From assembly GCA_018374635.1 (NCBI GenBank), contig JAHAEW010000005.1:1-64000 (forward strand): a DNA stretch of 64,000 bases, given 5' to 3'. Source of the DNA: Clostridiales bacterium. Lineage in GTDB: Bacteria; Bacillota; Clostridia; Oscillospirales; Oscillospiraceae. The notes under the pieces are model-generated. The model saw only the letters and a program-made list of their open reading frames with translations. It searched no databases and had not been told where the DNA came from. Position numbers and translations under genes: made by a program. Numbering within the stretch: position 1 is the first letter of the stretch; the number at the start of each line of letters is the position of its first letter. Shown in pieces: positions 34,555-43,356 of this stretch.

Positions 34555-34968
34555 ATGGTGAGAGTGATCATGGGTGTCAAGGGCACCGGTAAGACCAAGC
34601 AGATGATCGACCTCATTAATTCTGCCGTTCACAGCGAGCACGGCAATGTGGTATGCATTGAGCGCGGCGGTAAACTGACATATGACATCCATTCCAAGAT
34701 TCGTCTGGTGGAGTCCAGCAATTATGACATGGGCACCTTCGAGTTCATGAAGGGCTTCATCAGCGGTCTGTATGCCGGCAACTATGATATTACCCACGTG
34801 TTCATCGACAGCCTGACGAAGATCGTCAATGCCGATGTCACCGACCATACGCTGGAGGAGTTCCTGGATTGGCTCAACGCCTTCTCCGAAAAGAACAATA
34901 TCAAATTTACCGTGACCATCAGCGCTGACCGCGAGCTGGCCAGCGAGGGCGTACAGAAATATTTCTGA
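34555..34968 (+). CDS. small P-loop NTPase-like protein, unknown function
   Basis: 137 residues. Walker A GVKGTGKT is at about residues 7-14 and a Walker B-like strand ITHVFID near 80. No further domain, so it is too short for a classical AAA or helicase. The ATG at 34555 has AAGGAG upstream; a GTG three codons earlier is possible. Own promoter and strong terminator, so it is transcribed alone. Family not recognised. Confidence 0.72.
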   Translation: MVRVIMGVKGTGKTKQMIDLINSAVHSEHGNVVCIERGGKLTYDIHSKIRLVESSNYDMGTFEFMKGFISGLYAGNYDITHVFIDSLTKIVNADVTDHTLEEFLDWLNAFSEKNNIKFTVTISADRELASEGVQKYF

Positions 34969-34982
34969 TCTGGTAGATATGG

Positions 34983-35015
34983 ACGGCGGGACCGCGTTTG
35001 CGGCCCCGCCGTTTT
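34983..35015 (+). terminator. terminator of the small P-loop gene
   Basis: 13-base stem with one A-C mismatch (34983-34995 with 35000-35012), GTTT loop, T tract to 35015. Confidence 0.9.
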
Positions 35016-35145
35016 GCATATCTGAGGGGAAGGATAAAAAATTTTTTCAGAGTGTGCGATAAAAAGAGGGAGCTGTGCGTTATATGGGTGAAGAGACCCA
35101 AAGAGATTCACATGCAAGATTGAATTTAGAAGGGAAGAATCAGTT

Positions 35146-35886
35146 ATGATGAAGCAGAATCGCTGGAAGAAAAGTATCGCCGCTCTGACGATGGCAGGTG
35201 TTTTGGCTCTGGGCATGGCGGCGGGGGCCGCGGTGGCCCGGCAGAAAATCACGGCGGAGCTCCGGCCCGACATCACGGTCAAGGTCAACGGAACGGTGCA
35301 GGATCTGGATAAGGACGCCATCAGCTACAATGGCAGCACCTATCTGCCGGTGCGCGCCATTGGCGAGGCGGTCGGCATGGATGTAAACTGGGACGGTGAG
35401 ACCCAGACCGTTTCTCTGGAAGGAGCCGGCAGCGGGGATGATGTGGACGGCTACATCAGCCTGGCCGATGCCAAGACCATCGCGCTGAAGGACGCGGGGC
35501 TGAGCGCCGGCCAGGTCACCTTCACCCAGACCCGGGGAGATTGGGATGACGGGCGGAAGGTCTATGACATCGAATTTGTATCCGGCAGCACCAAGTACGA
35601 GTATGAGATCGCCGCGGCCACCGGTACGGTCCTCAAGCGGGAGCAGGAGAGCTGGAGCGGCGGAAGCAGCGGAAGCACCGCCATCGGCGTGGAGAAGGCC
35701 AAGACCATCGCGCTGAAGGACGCGGGACTGAGCGCCGGTCAGGTCACCTTCACCAAGGCGCAGACCGGCTGGGATGACGGCCGGATGGAGTATGATGTGG
35801 AGTTCCGCAGCGGCGGGATCGAGTATGAGTACGAGATCGACGCCTATTCCGGCGCGATCCTGAGCCGGGATGTGGACCGGGATTGA
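35146..35886 (+). CDS. secreted protein with CuAO-N/stalk domain and two PepSY repeats
   Basis: 246 residues: signal peptide or anchor (about 10-32), a copper-amine-oxidase N-terminal-like domain (DITVKVNGTVQ...YLPVRAIGEAVGM...TVSLEG, about 42-97), a Gly/Ser linker and two PepSY-like repeats (about 105-165 and 183-245), each ending in a strand of the type YDxEFxSGxxxYEYEI. PepSY proteins bind or inhibit peptidases at the wall. Lies just upstream of a sigma factor and an anti-sigma that carries the same PepSY repeats, which suggests a common circuit. Confidence 0.82.
   Translation: MMKQNRWKKSIAALTMAGVLALGMAAGAAVARQKITAELRPDITVKVNGTVQDLDKDAISYNGSTYLPVRAIGEAVGMDVNWDGETQTVSLEGAGSGDDVDGYISLADAKTIALKDAGLSAGQVTFTQTRGDWDDGRKVYDIEFVSGSTKYEYEIAAATGTVLKREQESWSGGSSGSTAIGVEKAKTIALKDAGLSAGQVTFTKAQTGWDDGRMEYDVEFRSGGIEYEYEIDAYSGAILSRDVDRD
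35470..35754 (+). repeat. near-identical 57-base internal duplication
   Basis: 35470-35526 and 35698-35754 differ at only 2 of 57 bases, both silent (GGG/GGA and GGC/GGT), and encode the same 19 residues beginning AKTIALKDAGL. The surrounding PepSY repeats are much less alike, so this is a recent duplication or gene conversion within the gene. Confidence 0.9.
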
Positions 35887-35893
35887 ATCCGGG

Positions 35894-35970
35894 TGGAAAT
35901 GATCGGGAAACTCTGCTATACTGAGCCCATAAGCTGTAACGGGGGGATGGCCGGCGGCCATCCCCTTTTT
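35894..35970 (+). terminator. promoter followed at once by a terminator, ahead of the sigma gene
   Basis: TGGAAA (35894-35899) and an extended -10 TGCTATACT (35914-35922) are spaced by 17 bases. About 20 bases later comes a perfect 10-base stem (35943-35952 with 35956-35965) and TTTTT. The stem can simply end the PepSY gene, but the promoter before it would also be attenuated by it. Confidence 0.7.
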
Positions 35971-35994
35971 GTTGGGGCAAAGGGGGAATGAAGC

Positions 35995-36570
35995 GTGTTT
36001 CTGATGATGGAGGGCGCGTGGGAAGCGGGGCGCCGGTTGGCCGCTGCCGACTGTGAGGCTCTGCTCAGTCGGATCGGACAGGGAGATGCGGAGGCCTTTG
36101 AGCACTTTTACCGGGCCACAGACCGGGCGATCTATGCGTATGCGCTCTCTCTGACCCGAAACCACCATGATGCACAGGACGTCATGATGGAGGCCTACCT
36201 CAAGGTGCGCTCGGCGGCCCATCTCTACCAGCCGGGCGGAAAACCCATGGCCTGGGTCTTTACCATTGTAAAAAATCTGGTGCGGGATCAGCAGCGGCGT
36301 GCCGGCCGGGAAGAGTTGATGGGGGACTGTCCCGAAGGGGAACTGGCCATCCCGGAGAGCGACCGGAGCCATGAGGCCATGGTCCTGCGTGAGGCCATGC
36401 ATGTGCTGAGCGCGGAGGAACGGGAGATCGTGCTCCTCCACGCCGTATCCGGACTCAAGCACCGGGAGATCGCCGGAATGCTGGAGCGGCCCCTTTCCAC
36501 GGTCCTGTCCAGGTATCACCGGGCGCTGGGAAAGCTGCGCGCCGCGCTGCTGGAATGCGAGGAGGTGTGA
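35995..36570 (+). CDS. ECF-like RNA polymerase sigma factor
   Basis: 191 residues. Sigma region 2 (about 28-98: AFEHFYRATDRAIYAYALSL...DAQDVMMEAYLKV...PMAWVFTIVKN) and region 4 (about 133-185: LSAEEREIVLLHAVSGLKHREIAGMLERPLSTVLSRY). No region 3. The start is taken as GTG 35995 after a GGGGG stretch; ATG 36004 is possible. The stop is 2 bases before the anti-sigma-like gene, whose Shine-Dalgarno lies inside this gene. Confidence 0.88.
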   Translation: MFLMMEGAWEAGRRLAAADCEALLSRIGQGDAEAFEHFYRATDRAIYAYALSLTRNHHDAQDVMMEAYLKVRSAAHLYQPGGKPMAWVFTIVKNLVRDQQRRAGREELMGDCPEGELAIPESDRSHEAMVLREAMHVLSAEEREIVLLHAVSGLKHREIAGMLERPLSTVLSRYHRALGKLRAALLECEEV

Positions 36571-36572
36571 CG

Positions 36573-37664
36573 ATGAGAAGAGAATGGAATGACCGCGAGG
36601 TAGAACAGCTGCTGCGCCGGGCCGTGGAGCGAAGCGTCCCCGATGTGTTTGAGCAGGTCTCTTCTGAGGAGGTCCCCCCTCTGTTGAATGTGGACCATAT
36701 CGTCCCCCCGCCGGTGCGCCGCCGCAGGCGGTGGCCCCTTTTTGCGGCGGCCTGTCTGCTGCTGTTCCTTGCAGGGGCAGGTTATCTGTGGATGAGTACG
36801 GCCGCCGTCATCTCGATTGGGGAAGCGCCGGAGATCGAGATGGCGGTCAACCGGTTCCAGCGGGTCCTCCGGGTGGATGGGACGGCAGATGACGCGGTCC
36901 TGGGCCAGCTGAGCCTGGAGGGGGCTGAGGTGGACGACGCGCTGGAGACGGTGTTCACAGCGCTGGCCCGACAGGGGCTGTTGACGCAAGGCGTGGAGAC
37001 GCCGGTATCGGTAGACGGCGGAAGCCGGCGCTGCAACCAGGAACTGCTGGATCTGGCCCGGGAGGAGCTCTATGAGGCGTGGGAGGAGTATGGCGGAACG
37101 CAGCCGCCCGCTCCGGAGGGGGAAGATATGGGATCGGTTCTGCCCTCTCCCGCTCCGCAGCCATCCTCCCCGGGGACGACTGTAACGGCGGCGCCCAGTT
37201 CCTCTCCGGCGGCCTTTGACATGGCCCAGGCCCGGGCTGCGGCGCTGGCCTATGTGGGACTGAACGAAGCGGACGTGGTCATAGAAAAGGAACAGCAGGA
37301 CTGGGAAGATGGGCAAATATACTACGAGCTGGAGTTTCACAGCGCCGATACCGCATATGAGTGTGTGGTGAACGCGGCCGGTCAGGTGGTCCAGTGTGAG
37401 CAGGAACGGCTGTATGGCGGGGGTGGTGCCATGGAAGGAGACGGACAGGGCGGCGCCATCAACGCCCGACAGGCGGCGGAAGCGGCGATGGCCCATGCGG
37501 GCGTCAGCGCAGCGCAGGTCGCGGACTGGAGCAGCGAGCGGGAGGAGGACAACGGCGCGGCCTGCTATGAGGTGGAATTTCAGTGTGGTGGTGTAGAGTA
37601 TAAATATCACATTGACGCGCAGAGCGGAGCGGTGCTGTCCTATGAACAGGAGCAGGAGAGCTGA
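36573..37664 (+). CDS. RsgI-like transmembrane anti-sigma factor with PepSY repeats
   Basis: 363 residues. A cytoplasmic N-terminus (1-53), one membrane helix (54-74), then a segment resembling the RsgI core (VISIGEAPEIEMAVNRFQRVLRV...LEGAEVDDALETVFTALARQGLL, about 79-140), a Pro/Ser linker (170-205) and two PepSY-like repeats (about 208-275 and 285-360). RsgI proteins hold their sigma factor and release it after proteolysis; autocleavage occurs at an Asn-Pro bond in the core. Here the equivalent reads EAPE, so Asn is missing. GAGGAGGTG places the start at 36573 rather than 36555. Confidence 0.78.
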   Translation: MRREWNDREVEQLLRRAVERSVPDVFEQVSSEEVPPLLNVDHIVPPPVRRRRRWPLFAAACLLLFLAGAGYLWMSTAAVISIGEAPEIEMAVNRFQRVLRVDGTADDAVLGQLSLEGAEVDDALETVFTALARQGLLTQGVETPVSVDGGSRRCNQELLDLAREELYEAWEEYGGTQPPAPEGEDMGSVLPSPAPQPSSPGTTVTAAPSSSPAAFDMAQARAAALAYVGLNEADVVIEKEQQDWEDGQIYYELEFHSADTAYECVVNAAGQVVQCEQERLYGGGGAMEGDGQGGAINARQAAEAAMAHAGVSAAQVADWSSEREEDNGAACYEVEFQCGGVEYKYHIDAQSGAVLSYEQEQES

Positions 37665-37682
37665 CCGCCCGTTTGAACAGGA

Positions 37683-37722
37683 ACGGAGGCCCCCGGCACG
37701 ATTATGTGCCGGGGGCCTCCGT
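37683..37722. terminator. terminator between the anti-sigma and SLH genes
   Basis: Perfect 17-base stem (37683-37699 with 37706-37722), 6-base loop; CTGGTTTT follows on the plus strand. The convergent SLH gene ends 18 bases beyond. Confidence 0.88.
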
Positions 37723-37740
37723 CTGGTTTTGGAGAGGGGG

Positions 37741-39618
37741 TCATTTCGCCTTGGCCAGGATCACACGGATCTGGCCGCCTTCAACGGCCGGTTTGTCATA
37801 GTAGCCGGTGAGGATGTAGTCTCCGCCATTTACACGGGAGAGGCTGGAATAGTAATAGCTGTCGTTGCGGATCTCATAGACAGCCACCTGCTCGGATACC
37901 GGGTATTTCTGGTTGGAGGAGGAGATGGCGGTGGTCGAGGAGACCGAGTCCAGCGCGACCTCGCTCAGATTCCGGATGCGGTCAGGGTCTTTGGTGGAGC
38001 CGATGACCTGACAGGCTCCCTTGTGTACGCCGTAGACCGTGTTGGTGCTGACAATGGGGATGGCGGTTCCGGCCACGTCCAGGGTGTAGTTGCCCATCAG
38101 GGTCATGCCGGAGTTGATCTCCTTGGCGGAGGTGAGCACGCCGTATGTATGCATGTCTCCGGTCACTTCCTCCAGAATGAGCCGGTCGATCTCCCCCTGC
38201 TCATTGGTGGAGTAGAAGCGCACCGCATCGTCCTTGAGTGTCACGCCGCTCAGACGGTTGGGATAGACGCGGATAGCGGCGGTATCTCCATAGGTGTCCA
38301 GGATCTCCACATCATCGGCCAGGGCATAGCGTCCCAGTTTGGTGGCGTCGGAATTGAAGGAGCCGGAGAGGCTGGCGTTGGAGAGGCGCTTGACCTGGAT
38401 GGAGTCCCCGCTTCCGGTGACCCGGACCAGATCGCCCTCACTCAGGTATTTGTCCTGGGTGGGATAGGTGGCGGTGGAACCGGAGGTGGTGACCAGTGTG
38501 ACAGAGTAGCTGGTATAGGAGTCGCCGTTTTCGTCCGTGTAGGAGCTGTTCTGTACGGCGGTAACCATGCCGACCACATCCGAATGCTCTCCGGAAACGC
38601 CGGACGGACGGATGGCGGCAACGCCGCCGCCTCGGCCCAGGAGCAGGGTGACGGCGTCGCCAGTGCGGAACTGGCCCAGATCGCTGACGGAGTAGACCGC
38701 GTCGCTGCTCTCAAGGGCATACTCCGTTCCGGCCACCGTGACGGAGGTGGGGCGGGAAGCGGAGGGAGAGATGCGCTCCAGCGTGCCGGTCACCTTCTTG
38801 CTATACGCCCAGAGCTGGTGCATGGAGTCAGACCAGTAGACCACATCCAGCGGCTGGACGGCCTGGGAGGAGGCGGGCTTTCCATCCCGGTATACGGCGA
38901 TGGAGGAGAGGGCGAAGGGAAGCTTGGAGGTCCAGCTGCCCTCCGCCACTACGGGACCTTCCATGGCCGAGTTGACCAGGGCGACCCGGTCCAGCGTGCC
39001 GCTCTGGTCCACCAGGTTGAGGCCGGGCTCCAGCGTGTTGAGATAATAGGTCCCCTGCTTGGTCTTGGCGGTCATCAGATTGTAGAAGAGATAGAGCGCG
39101 TCCTCCCGGGTCAGGGGGCTGTCCTGGGTGGCGGAAACCCCCTCATCCAGGCCCAGGTTGTGATAGGCGGACATCTGACCGGCAGGATAGGCGCCGGTAA
39201 AGTCCTCGCTGGTATAACCCAGCAGGGGCAGGACCATGGTCACCCCCTCGGCCAGAGTGATGTTGGCCGAGGGGTGGAAGGTGCCGTCCAGATATCCCGA
39301 GACATATCCGGCCGACGCGGCGGCCTGCACATAGGGGGCGGCCCAGTGGGTCCGGGGCACATCCGGATAGGGAGAGACGCTGGCGGCCTCTCCGGCGCTG
39401 TCCCGGTAGGGGGAGGCGGCGATCACCATTTTGGTGAACTCCGCCCGGGTGACCGTGGCGCCCAGATTCAGATCTCCGTTCTGGTCCCCCACCATGATGT
39501 CCAGGGCGGAGAGGACCTGGCCGGCCTCTTCCTGCGAGGGGACGGCGGCCAGGGAGGCGGGCATCAGACCCGCCACAAGCGCGGCGGACACAAGTCCGGC
39601 GAGAAGCGGTTTTTTCAT
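37741..39618 (-). CDS. S-layer homology domain protein
   Basis: 625 residues. Signal peptide (LAGLVSAALVAGLMPASLA), then two to three SLH repeats in the first 190 residues (VTRAEFTKMVIAAS, DVPRTHWAAPYVQAAASAGYVSGYLDGTFHPSANITLAEG, LTREDALYLFYNLM), followed by a long beta-rich region without catalytic motif. SLH repeats bind pyruvylated wall polymers. AAGGAG before ATG 39618; the frame runs open to 39798 into the ABC gene but is not used. It follows the permease gene by 37 bases and may belong to that operon. Confidence 0.9.
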   Translation of the reverse strand: MKKPLLAGLVSAALVAGLMPASLAAVPSQEEAGQVLSALDIMVGDQNGDLNLGATVTRAEFTKMVIAASPYRDSAGEAASVSPYPDVPRTHWAAPYVQAAASAGYVSGYLDGTFHPSANITLAEGVTMVLPLLGYTSEDFTGAYPAGQMSAYHNLGLDEGVSATQDSPLTREDALYLFYNLMTAKTKQGTYYLNTLEPGLNLVDQSGTLDRVALVNSAMEGPVVAEGSWTSKLPFALSSIAVYRDGKPASSQAVQPLDVVYWSDSMHQLWAYSKKVTGTLERISPSASRPTSVTVAGTEYALESSDAVYSVSDLGQFRTGDAVTLLLGRGGGVAAIRPSGVSGEHSDVVGMVTAVQNSSYTDENGDSYTSYSVTLVTTSGSTATYPTQDKYLSEGDLVRVTGSGDSIQVKRLSNASLSGSFNSDATKLGRYALADDVEILDTYGDTAAIRVYPNRLSGVTLKDDAVRFYSTNEQGEIDRLILEEVTGDMHTYGVLTSAKEINSGMTLMGNYTLDVAGTAIPIVSTNTVYGVHKGACQVIGSTKDPDRIRNLSEVALDSVSSTTAISSSNQKYPVSEQVAVYEIRNDSYYYSSLSRVNGGDYILTGYYDKPAVEGGQIRVILAKAK

Positions 39619-39655
39619 GTAAAGACTCCTTTTTCTCAGACGGGACGGTATGGCG

Positions 39656-40879
39656 TTATTCATACCGCAGCGCGTCGATGGGATTGAGGCGGGCGGCCTT
39701 GTTGGCGGGAAGGTAGCCGAACAGGATGCCGATCCCCACAGATACGCCGAAGGACACGGCGATACCGCCGAGGGTTGGAACGGCCACGAAGCCATCATTT
39801 CCGGTACCCAGCGCCACCGCGATGACGGCGGTGAGTATGTTGGCCATGATAATACCCAAAACGATGCCGATGGCCCCGCCGATGGCCGAGGTGGTGCCCG
39901 CTTCGATGATGAACTGACTGCGGATATCCTTGCCCTTGGCGCCCAGGGATTTGCGAATGCCGATCTCCCGGGTGCGCTCGGTGACCGACACCAGCATGAT
40001 GTTCATAATACCGATACCGCCCACCAGCAGAGAGATGGCGGCAATGAGAATCAGGATCATCATAAGGGTGTTCACCATGGAGTCCATGGCGTCCATCATC
40101 TCGGCCGAGGTCATGACAAAATAGTAGTCCGAGCTCTGGAATGTCTGGTAGAGACGGTTTTCAATGATGCCCTTGGCGGCGGAGGCGGTCTCGCGGGTGG
40201 TGCTGGTGAACATATAGAAGCTGGCGTCCGCCATGCCGTTGAGACGGAGGGCGCTGGTATAGGGGATGTAGATGATATCGTCCCCGCTGCCCTCGCTCAA
40301 ATCGGCCACCGTGTCCAGCACGCCGATTACCGTATAGGGGATGCCGCCGATGGAGAGGGTCTGTCCCAGCGGATCGCTGGAAAAGGCGTTTTGGGCCAGG
40401 TAGGCGCCAATGACACAGACGTTCTGAAACCGGTCCACATCCACAAATTTGATAAAGCGGCCGGTGGAGAGGGTCTCCCCCCGCATGGTGGAGTTTTGTG
40501 TTCCGAGAAAGGACTCTCCCACGCCGTAGAGGCTGGTGCGCTCGTACTCTTCCGTGCCCTGGCGTACTTTGGTCTGAACGGTGACATAGGGTGTGACGCC
40601 GGAGATATAATCGGGGTATTTTTCGACCAGAGCGTACATATCCTCCGGCTCAATGGTGCGGGAGGAGCCCATGCCGCGGCCATAGATCTGGGCCTGGACC
40701 AGGTTGGAGCCCATGCTCTCAAACTGAGCGTTCATATAGTTCTGCATGCCGTTGCCCAGGCTGGTGATGATGATGACGGCGGCCACGCCGATAATAATGC
40801 CCAGCATGGTGAGCAGGGCCCGCATTTTGCTGGTGGCCAGGGATTTGATGGCCAGGCGGAAAGACTGGGAGATATTCAT
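39656..40879 (-). CDS. MacB-type ABC transporter permease (FtsX domain)
   Basis: 407 residues: one N-terminal helix (about 20-42), a large extracellular MacB_PCD domain with DPLGQTLSIGGIPYTVIGVL, then three C-terminal helices of the FtsX domain (VGGIGIMNIMLVSVTERTREIGIRKSLGA). Mechanotransmission-type exporters of this kind move peptides or antibiotics. Start codon overlaps the end of the ATPase gene by 4 bases. Confidence 0.92.
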   Translation of the reverse strand: MNISQSFRLAIKSLATSKMRALLTMLGIIIGVAAVIIITSLGNGMQNYMNAQFESMGSNLVQAQIYGRGMGSSRTIEPEDMYALVEKYPDYISGVTPYVTVQTKVRQGTEEYERTSLYGVGESFLGTQNSTMRGETLSTGRFIKFVDVDRFQNVCVIGAYLAQNAFSSDPLGQTLSIGGIPYTVIGVLDTVADLSEGSGDDIIYIPYTSALRLNGMADASFYMFTSTTRETASAAKGIIENRLYQTFQSSDYYFVMTSAEMMDAMDSMVNTLMMILILIAAISLLVGGIGIMNIMLVSVTERTREIGIRKSLGAKGKDIRSQFIIEAGTTSAIGGAIGIVLGIIMANILTAVIAVALGTGNDGFVAVPTLGGIAVSFGVSVGIGILFGYLPANKAARLNPIDALRYE

Positions 40880-41649
40880 GCCTGCCCCTCCTCATCGTGA
40901 AACTCCCCGGAGAGGCCGCCGCCCTCTTCTCCGGAGAGGGTGGGCTGGACGACCGCGCGGGGATCGCTGGCGTCTCCATCATAGATGATCTGTCCATCCT
41001 GAAGGCGGACGATGCGCTTGGCCTTGACGGCGATGGAGTTGTCATGGGTGATGAGGACCACGGTGTCCCCCTCTTCATTGAGCTTGCGCAGAAATCCCAG
41101 GACCTCGCGGCCGGTACGGGAATCCAGCGCGCCGGTGGGCTCGTCGGCCAGGATCACCGAGGGATTTCCCGCCAGAGCCCGGGCAATGGAGACCCGCTGC
41201 TGCTGTCCGCCGGAGAGCTGATTGGGGAGGTTCTTGCGCTTGTCGGCCAGTCCCACCCGCTCCAGAGAGCGGATCGCCCGCTCGTGCCGCTCGTCGGCGG
41301 GGACGCCGGCGTAGAGAAGGGGGAGTTCCACATTTTCCTGCACAGTGAGCTTGGGGATCAGATTGTACTGCTGAAAGATGAATCCCAGCATCTTGTTGCG
41401 GATCTCGGCCTGCTGGTCGTCGTCCATGGTGGATACATCCACGCCGCCCAGATGATAGGTCCCGGAAGTCGGCACATCCAGGCAGCCGATGATATTCATG
41501 GCGGTGGACTTGCCGGAACCGGACTGGCCGACGATGGCCACGAACTCCCCCTCGTCGATGGTGAGGTTGATGCCGTCCAGGGCGTGGACGGTCTCCGTGC
41601 CCATCTGATAGATTTTATAGACGTCCTTGAGTTCGATGAGATGTTCCAA
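40876..41649 (-). CDS. MacB/LolD-type ABC transporter ATP-binding protein
   Basis: 257 residues. Walker [10 protein letters not shown] near residue 40, Q-loop QQYNLIPK, signature LSGGQQQR, Walker [14 protein letters not shown]-loop ITHD. Works with the permease encoded next. The last 30 residues, after DGQIIYDGD, are a family-untypical acidic tail. Confidence 0.94.
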   Translation of the reverse strand: MEHLIELKDVYKIYQMGTETVHALDGINLTIDEGEFVAIVGQSGSGKSTAMNIIGCLDVPTSGTYHLGGVDVSTMDDDQQAEIRNKMLGFIFQQYNLIPKLTVQENVELPLLYAGVPADERHERAIRSLERVGLADKRKNLPNQLSGGQQQRVSIARALAGNPSVILADEPTGALDSRTGREVLGFLRKLNEEGDTVVLITHDNSIAVKAKRIVRLQDGQIIYDGDASDPRAVVQPTLSGEEGGGLSGEFHDEEGQA

Positions 41650-41652
41650 GGC

Positions 41653-43332
41653 TTAGCCTCCCATCATCATTGCCATGGCATTGGAGGATTCGTTCCTTTT
41701 CAGGACGATGTCGCCCTCCTGAAGGCCATCCAGGATCTCGATGTACTCATTGTTGTTCCGGCCCAGGGTGACCTTTCGGGTCTCAATGGTGCCCGGGGAG
41801 ATCATGGTTCCGTTTTCATCATACACGGCGTCGGGACCGGGGAGCTGGACGGAGCCGCCATCCGTGCGGTCCACCGTGTCAATGGGAACGCACAGGGCCT
41901 GGCCCGACCGCTCGACAATGATTTTGGCCGAGACGTTCATGCCGGGGTAGAGTCCCTCCGGATCATCCACCTGGACCGTGACCGGATAGGTGGTGACGCC
42001 GTTGGCGGTGGTGCCGTTGATGTTGATTTTGTCCACCCGTCCGGTGAAGGTCTTGCCGTCCAGAGCCTCCGAGGTGATCTCCACCTCCTGGCCCACCTGG
42101 ATCTTGCTGATATCCAGCTCGTCGATGGGCAGGTCGAAGGTGAGGGCGCTCAGGTCATAGATAACGGCCGGATAGCTGCTGCCCGCGGTCCCTGTGTTTC
42201 CCGCGGAGGTAGTGGAGGCGCCGTCAATGTTGTCCCCCACATCCAGATTCTTTTCGATGACGGTGCCGTCAATGGTCGAGGTGATGGTATAATTCTCCAG
42301 GCTGTCCTGGGCGCTTTGCAGGGTCAGCTTGGCGGTCTCCACGCTCAGGCGGGCGTTTTCGATCTGTGTGGTGATGGAGTCGGCATCAAAGGAGCCGATG
42401 GTCTGCCCGTCGGTAACAGAGTCTCCTTCTTTTACGGAGAGGGAGGCCAGCTCGCCGCTGGTCTTGGCGACCACGGTCTTTTTGGCCGCATACTCAAAGG
42501 GGCCGGAGGCCGCACAGGAGCGCGCGCCCACCGTGGCGGTCCCCGTAGAGGAATCGGTAATGATGCCGGGGTTGGCCACCGAGATGGTGACGGTGCGGGT
42601 CAGAGTGCCGCCGGTACCCACCTCTTCCAGGGGGGAGACGTCGGTAACGGTGCCCGTAATGGGCTGGGCGGTGCCATCCACGACTACGGTAGCGCTCTGC
42701 CCCAGCGAGAGGGCGGCGGCATCCGCGGAGTGGAAGGGGACCTTGAGCTTCATGGTGGAGCGGTCCAGAATATCGGCCACCTGCTGTCCGGCGGTCACAT
42801 TGTCCCCCGCATCCACATAGAGCTTGGAGATGATGCCGCTGGCATTTGCAGTGAGCTTGGCGTCCTTGGCGCTGTTCTTCAGATTGTCGTAAGTAAGCTG
42901 AGCCTGCTGCACGGCCAGCCGGGCCTGCTCAATGGAACTCTCCACATCGCTGGCGTCGATGCGGAAGAGAACGTCCCCCTTGTGGACTGTGTCGCCCTCT
43001 TCAAAGGGGGCCTCCAGGATCTCGCCCCGAACCAGTGTGGTTACCTTGTAGGAATGGATGGGGGAGATGGTGCCGGTACCCGATACAGTGACCGTCAGAT
43101 CCTGTATGGAGACAGTTTCAGGGAGGTAGCTGCCGGCCATGGCCATCTGCGTGCCGCCCATACAGCTTTTCAAAAGAAGAGCGACAATGGCCGCGATGAC
43201 CACCAGCACAATGAGCCGCTTGACCCATTTGCGCTTTTTCCTGGGCGGTTTGAACTTGGGGGCGTCCTGCTTTTTGGCGGGTGCGGCGGGTTCCGCCACA
43301 GCCGCGCCCTGGGTGAGTTGGGTTTGTTCCAT
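41653..43332 (-). CDS. MacA/HlyD-type periplasmic adaptor-like protein
   Basis: 559 residues: a cytoplasmic basic stretch (RKKRKWVKR), one membrane helix (about 39-56), then a barrel-sandwich domain split by helical coiled coil (YKVTTLVRGEILEAPFEEGDTVHKGDVLFRID), duplicated biotinyl-lipoyl parts and beta-barrel domains. In Firmicutes these adaptors pair with MacB-like pumps although there is no outer membrane. Longer than typical because of a second lipoyl-like segment in the middle. Ends 3 bases before the ATPase gene. Confidence 0.9.
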   Translation of the reverse strand: MEQTQLTQGAAVAEPAAPAKKQDAPKFKPPRKKRKWVKRLIVLVVIAAIVALLLKSCMGGTQMAMAGSYLPETVSIQDLTVTVSGTGTISPIHSYKVTTLVRGEILEAPFEEGDTVHKGDVLFRIDASDVESSIEQARLAVQQAQLTYDNLKNSAKDAKLTANASGIISKLYVDAGDNVTAGQQVADILDRSTMKLKVPFHSADAAALSLGQSATVVVDGTAQPITGTVTDVSPLEEVGTGGTLTRTVTISVANPGIITDSSTGTATVGARSCAASGPFEYAAKKTVVAKTSGELASLSVKEGDSVTDGQTIGSFDADSITTQIENARLSVETAKLTLQSAQDSLENYTITSTIDGTVIEKNLDVGDNIDGASTTSAGNTGTAGSSYPAVIYDLSALTFDLPIDELDISKIQVGQEVEITSEALDGKTFTGRVDKININGTTANGVTTYPVTVQVDDPEGLYPGMNVSAKIIVERSGQALCVPIDTVDRTDGGSVQLPGPDAVYDENGTMISPGTIETRKVTLGRNNNEYIEILDGLQEGDIVLKRNESSNAMAMMMGG

Positions 43333-43356
43333 AGGTATCTCCTTTTCCTAAACAGG

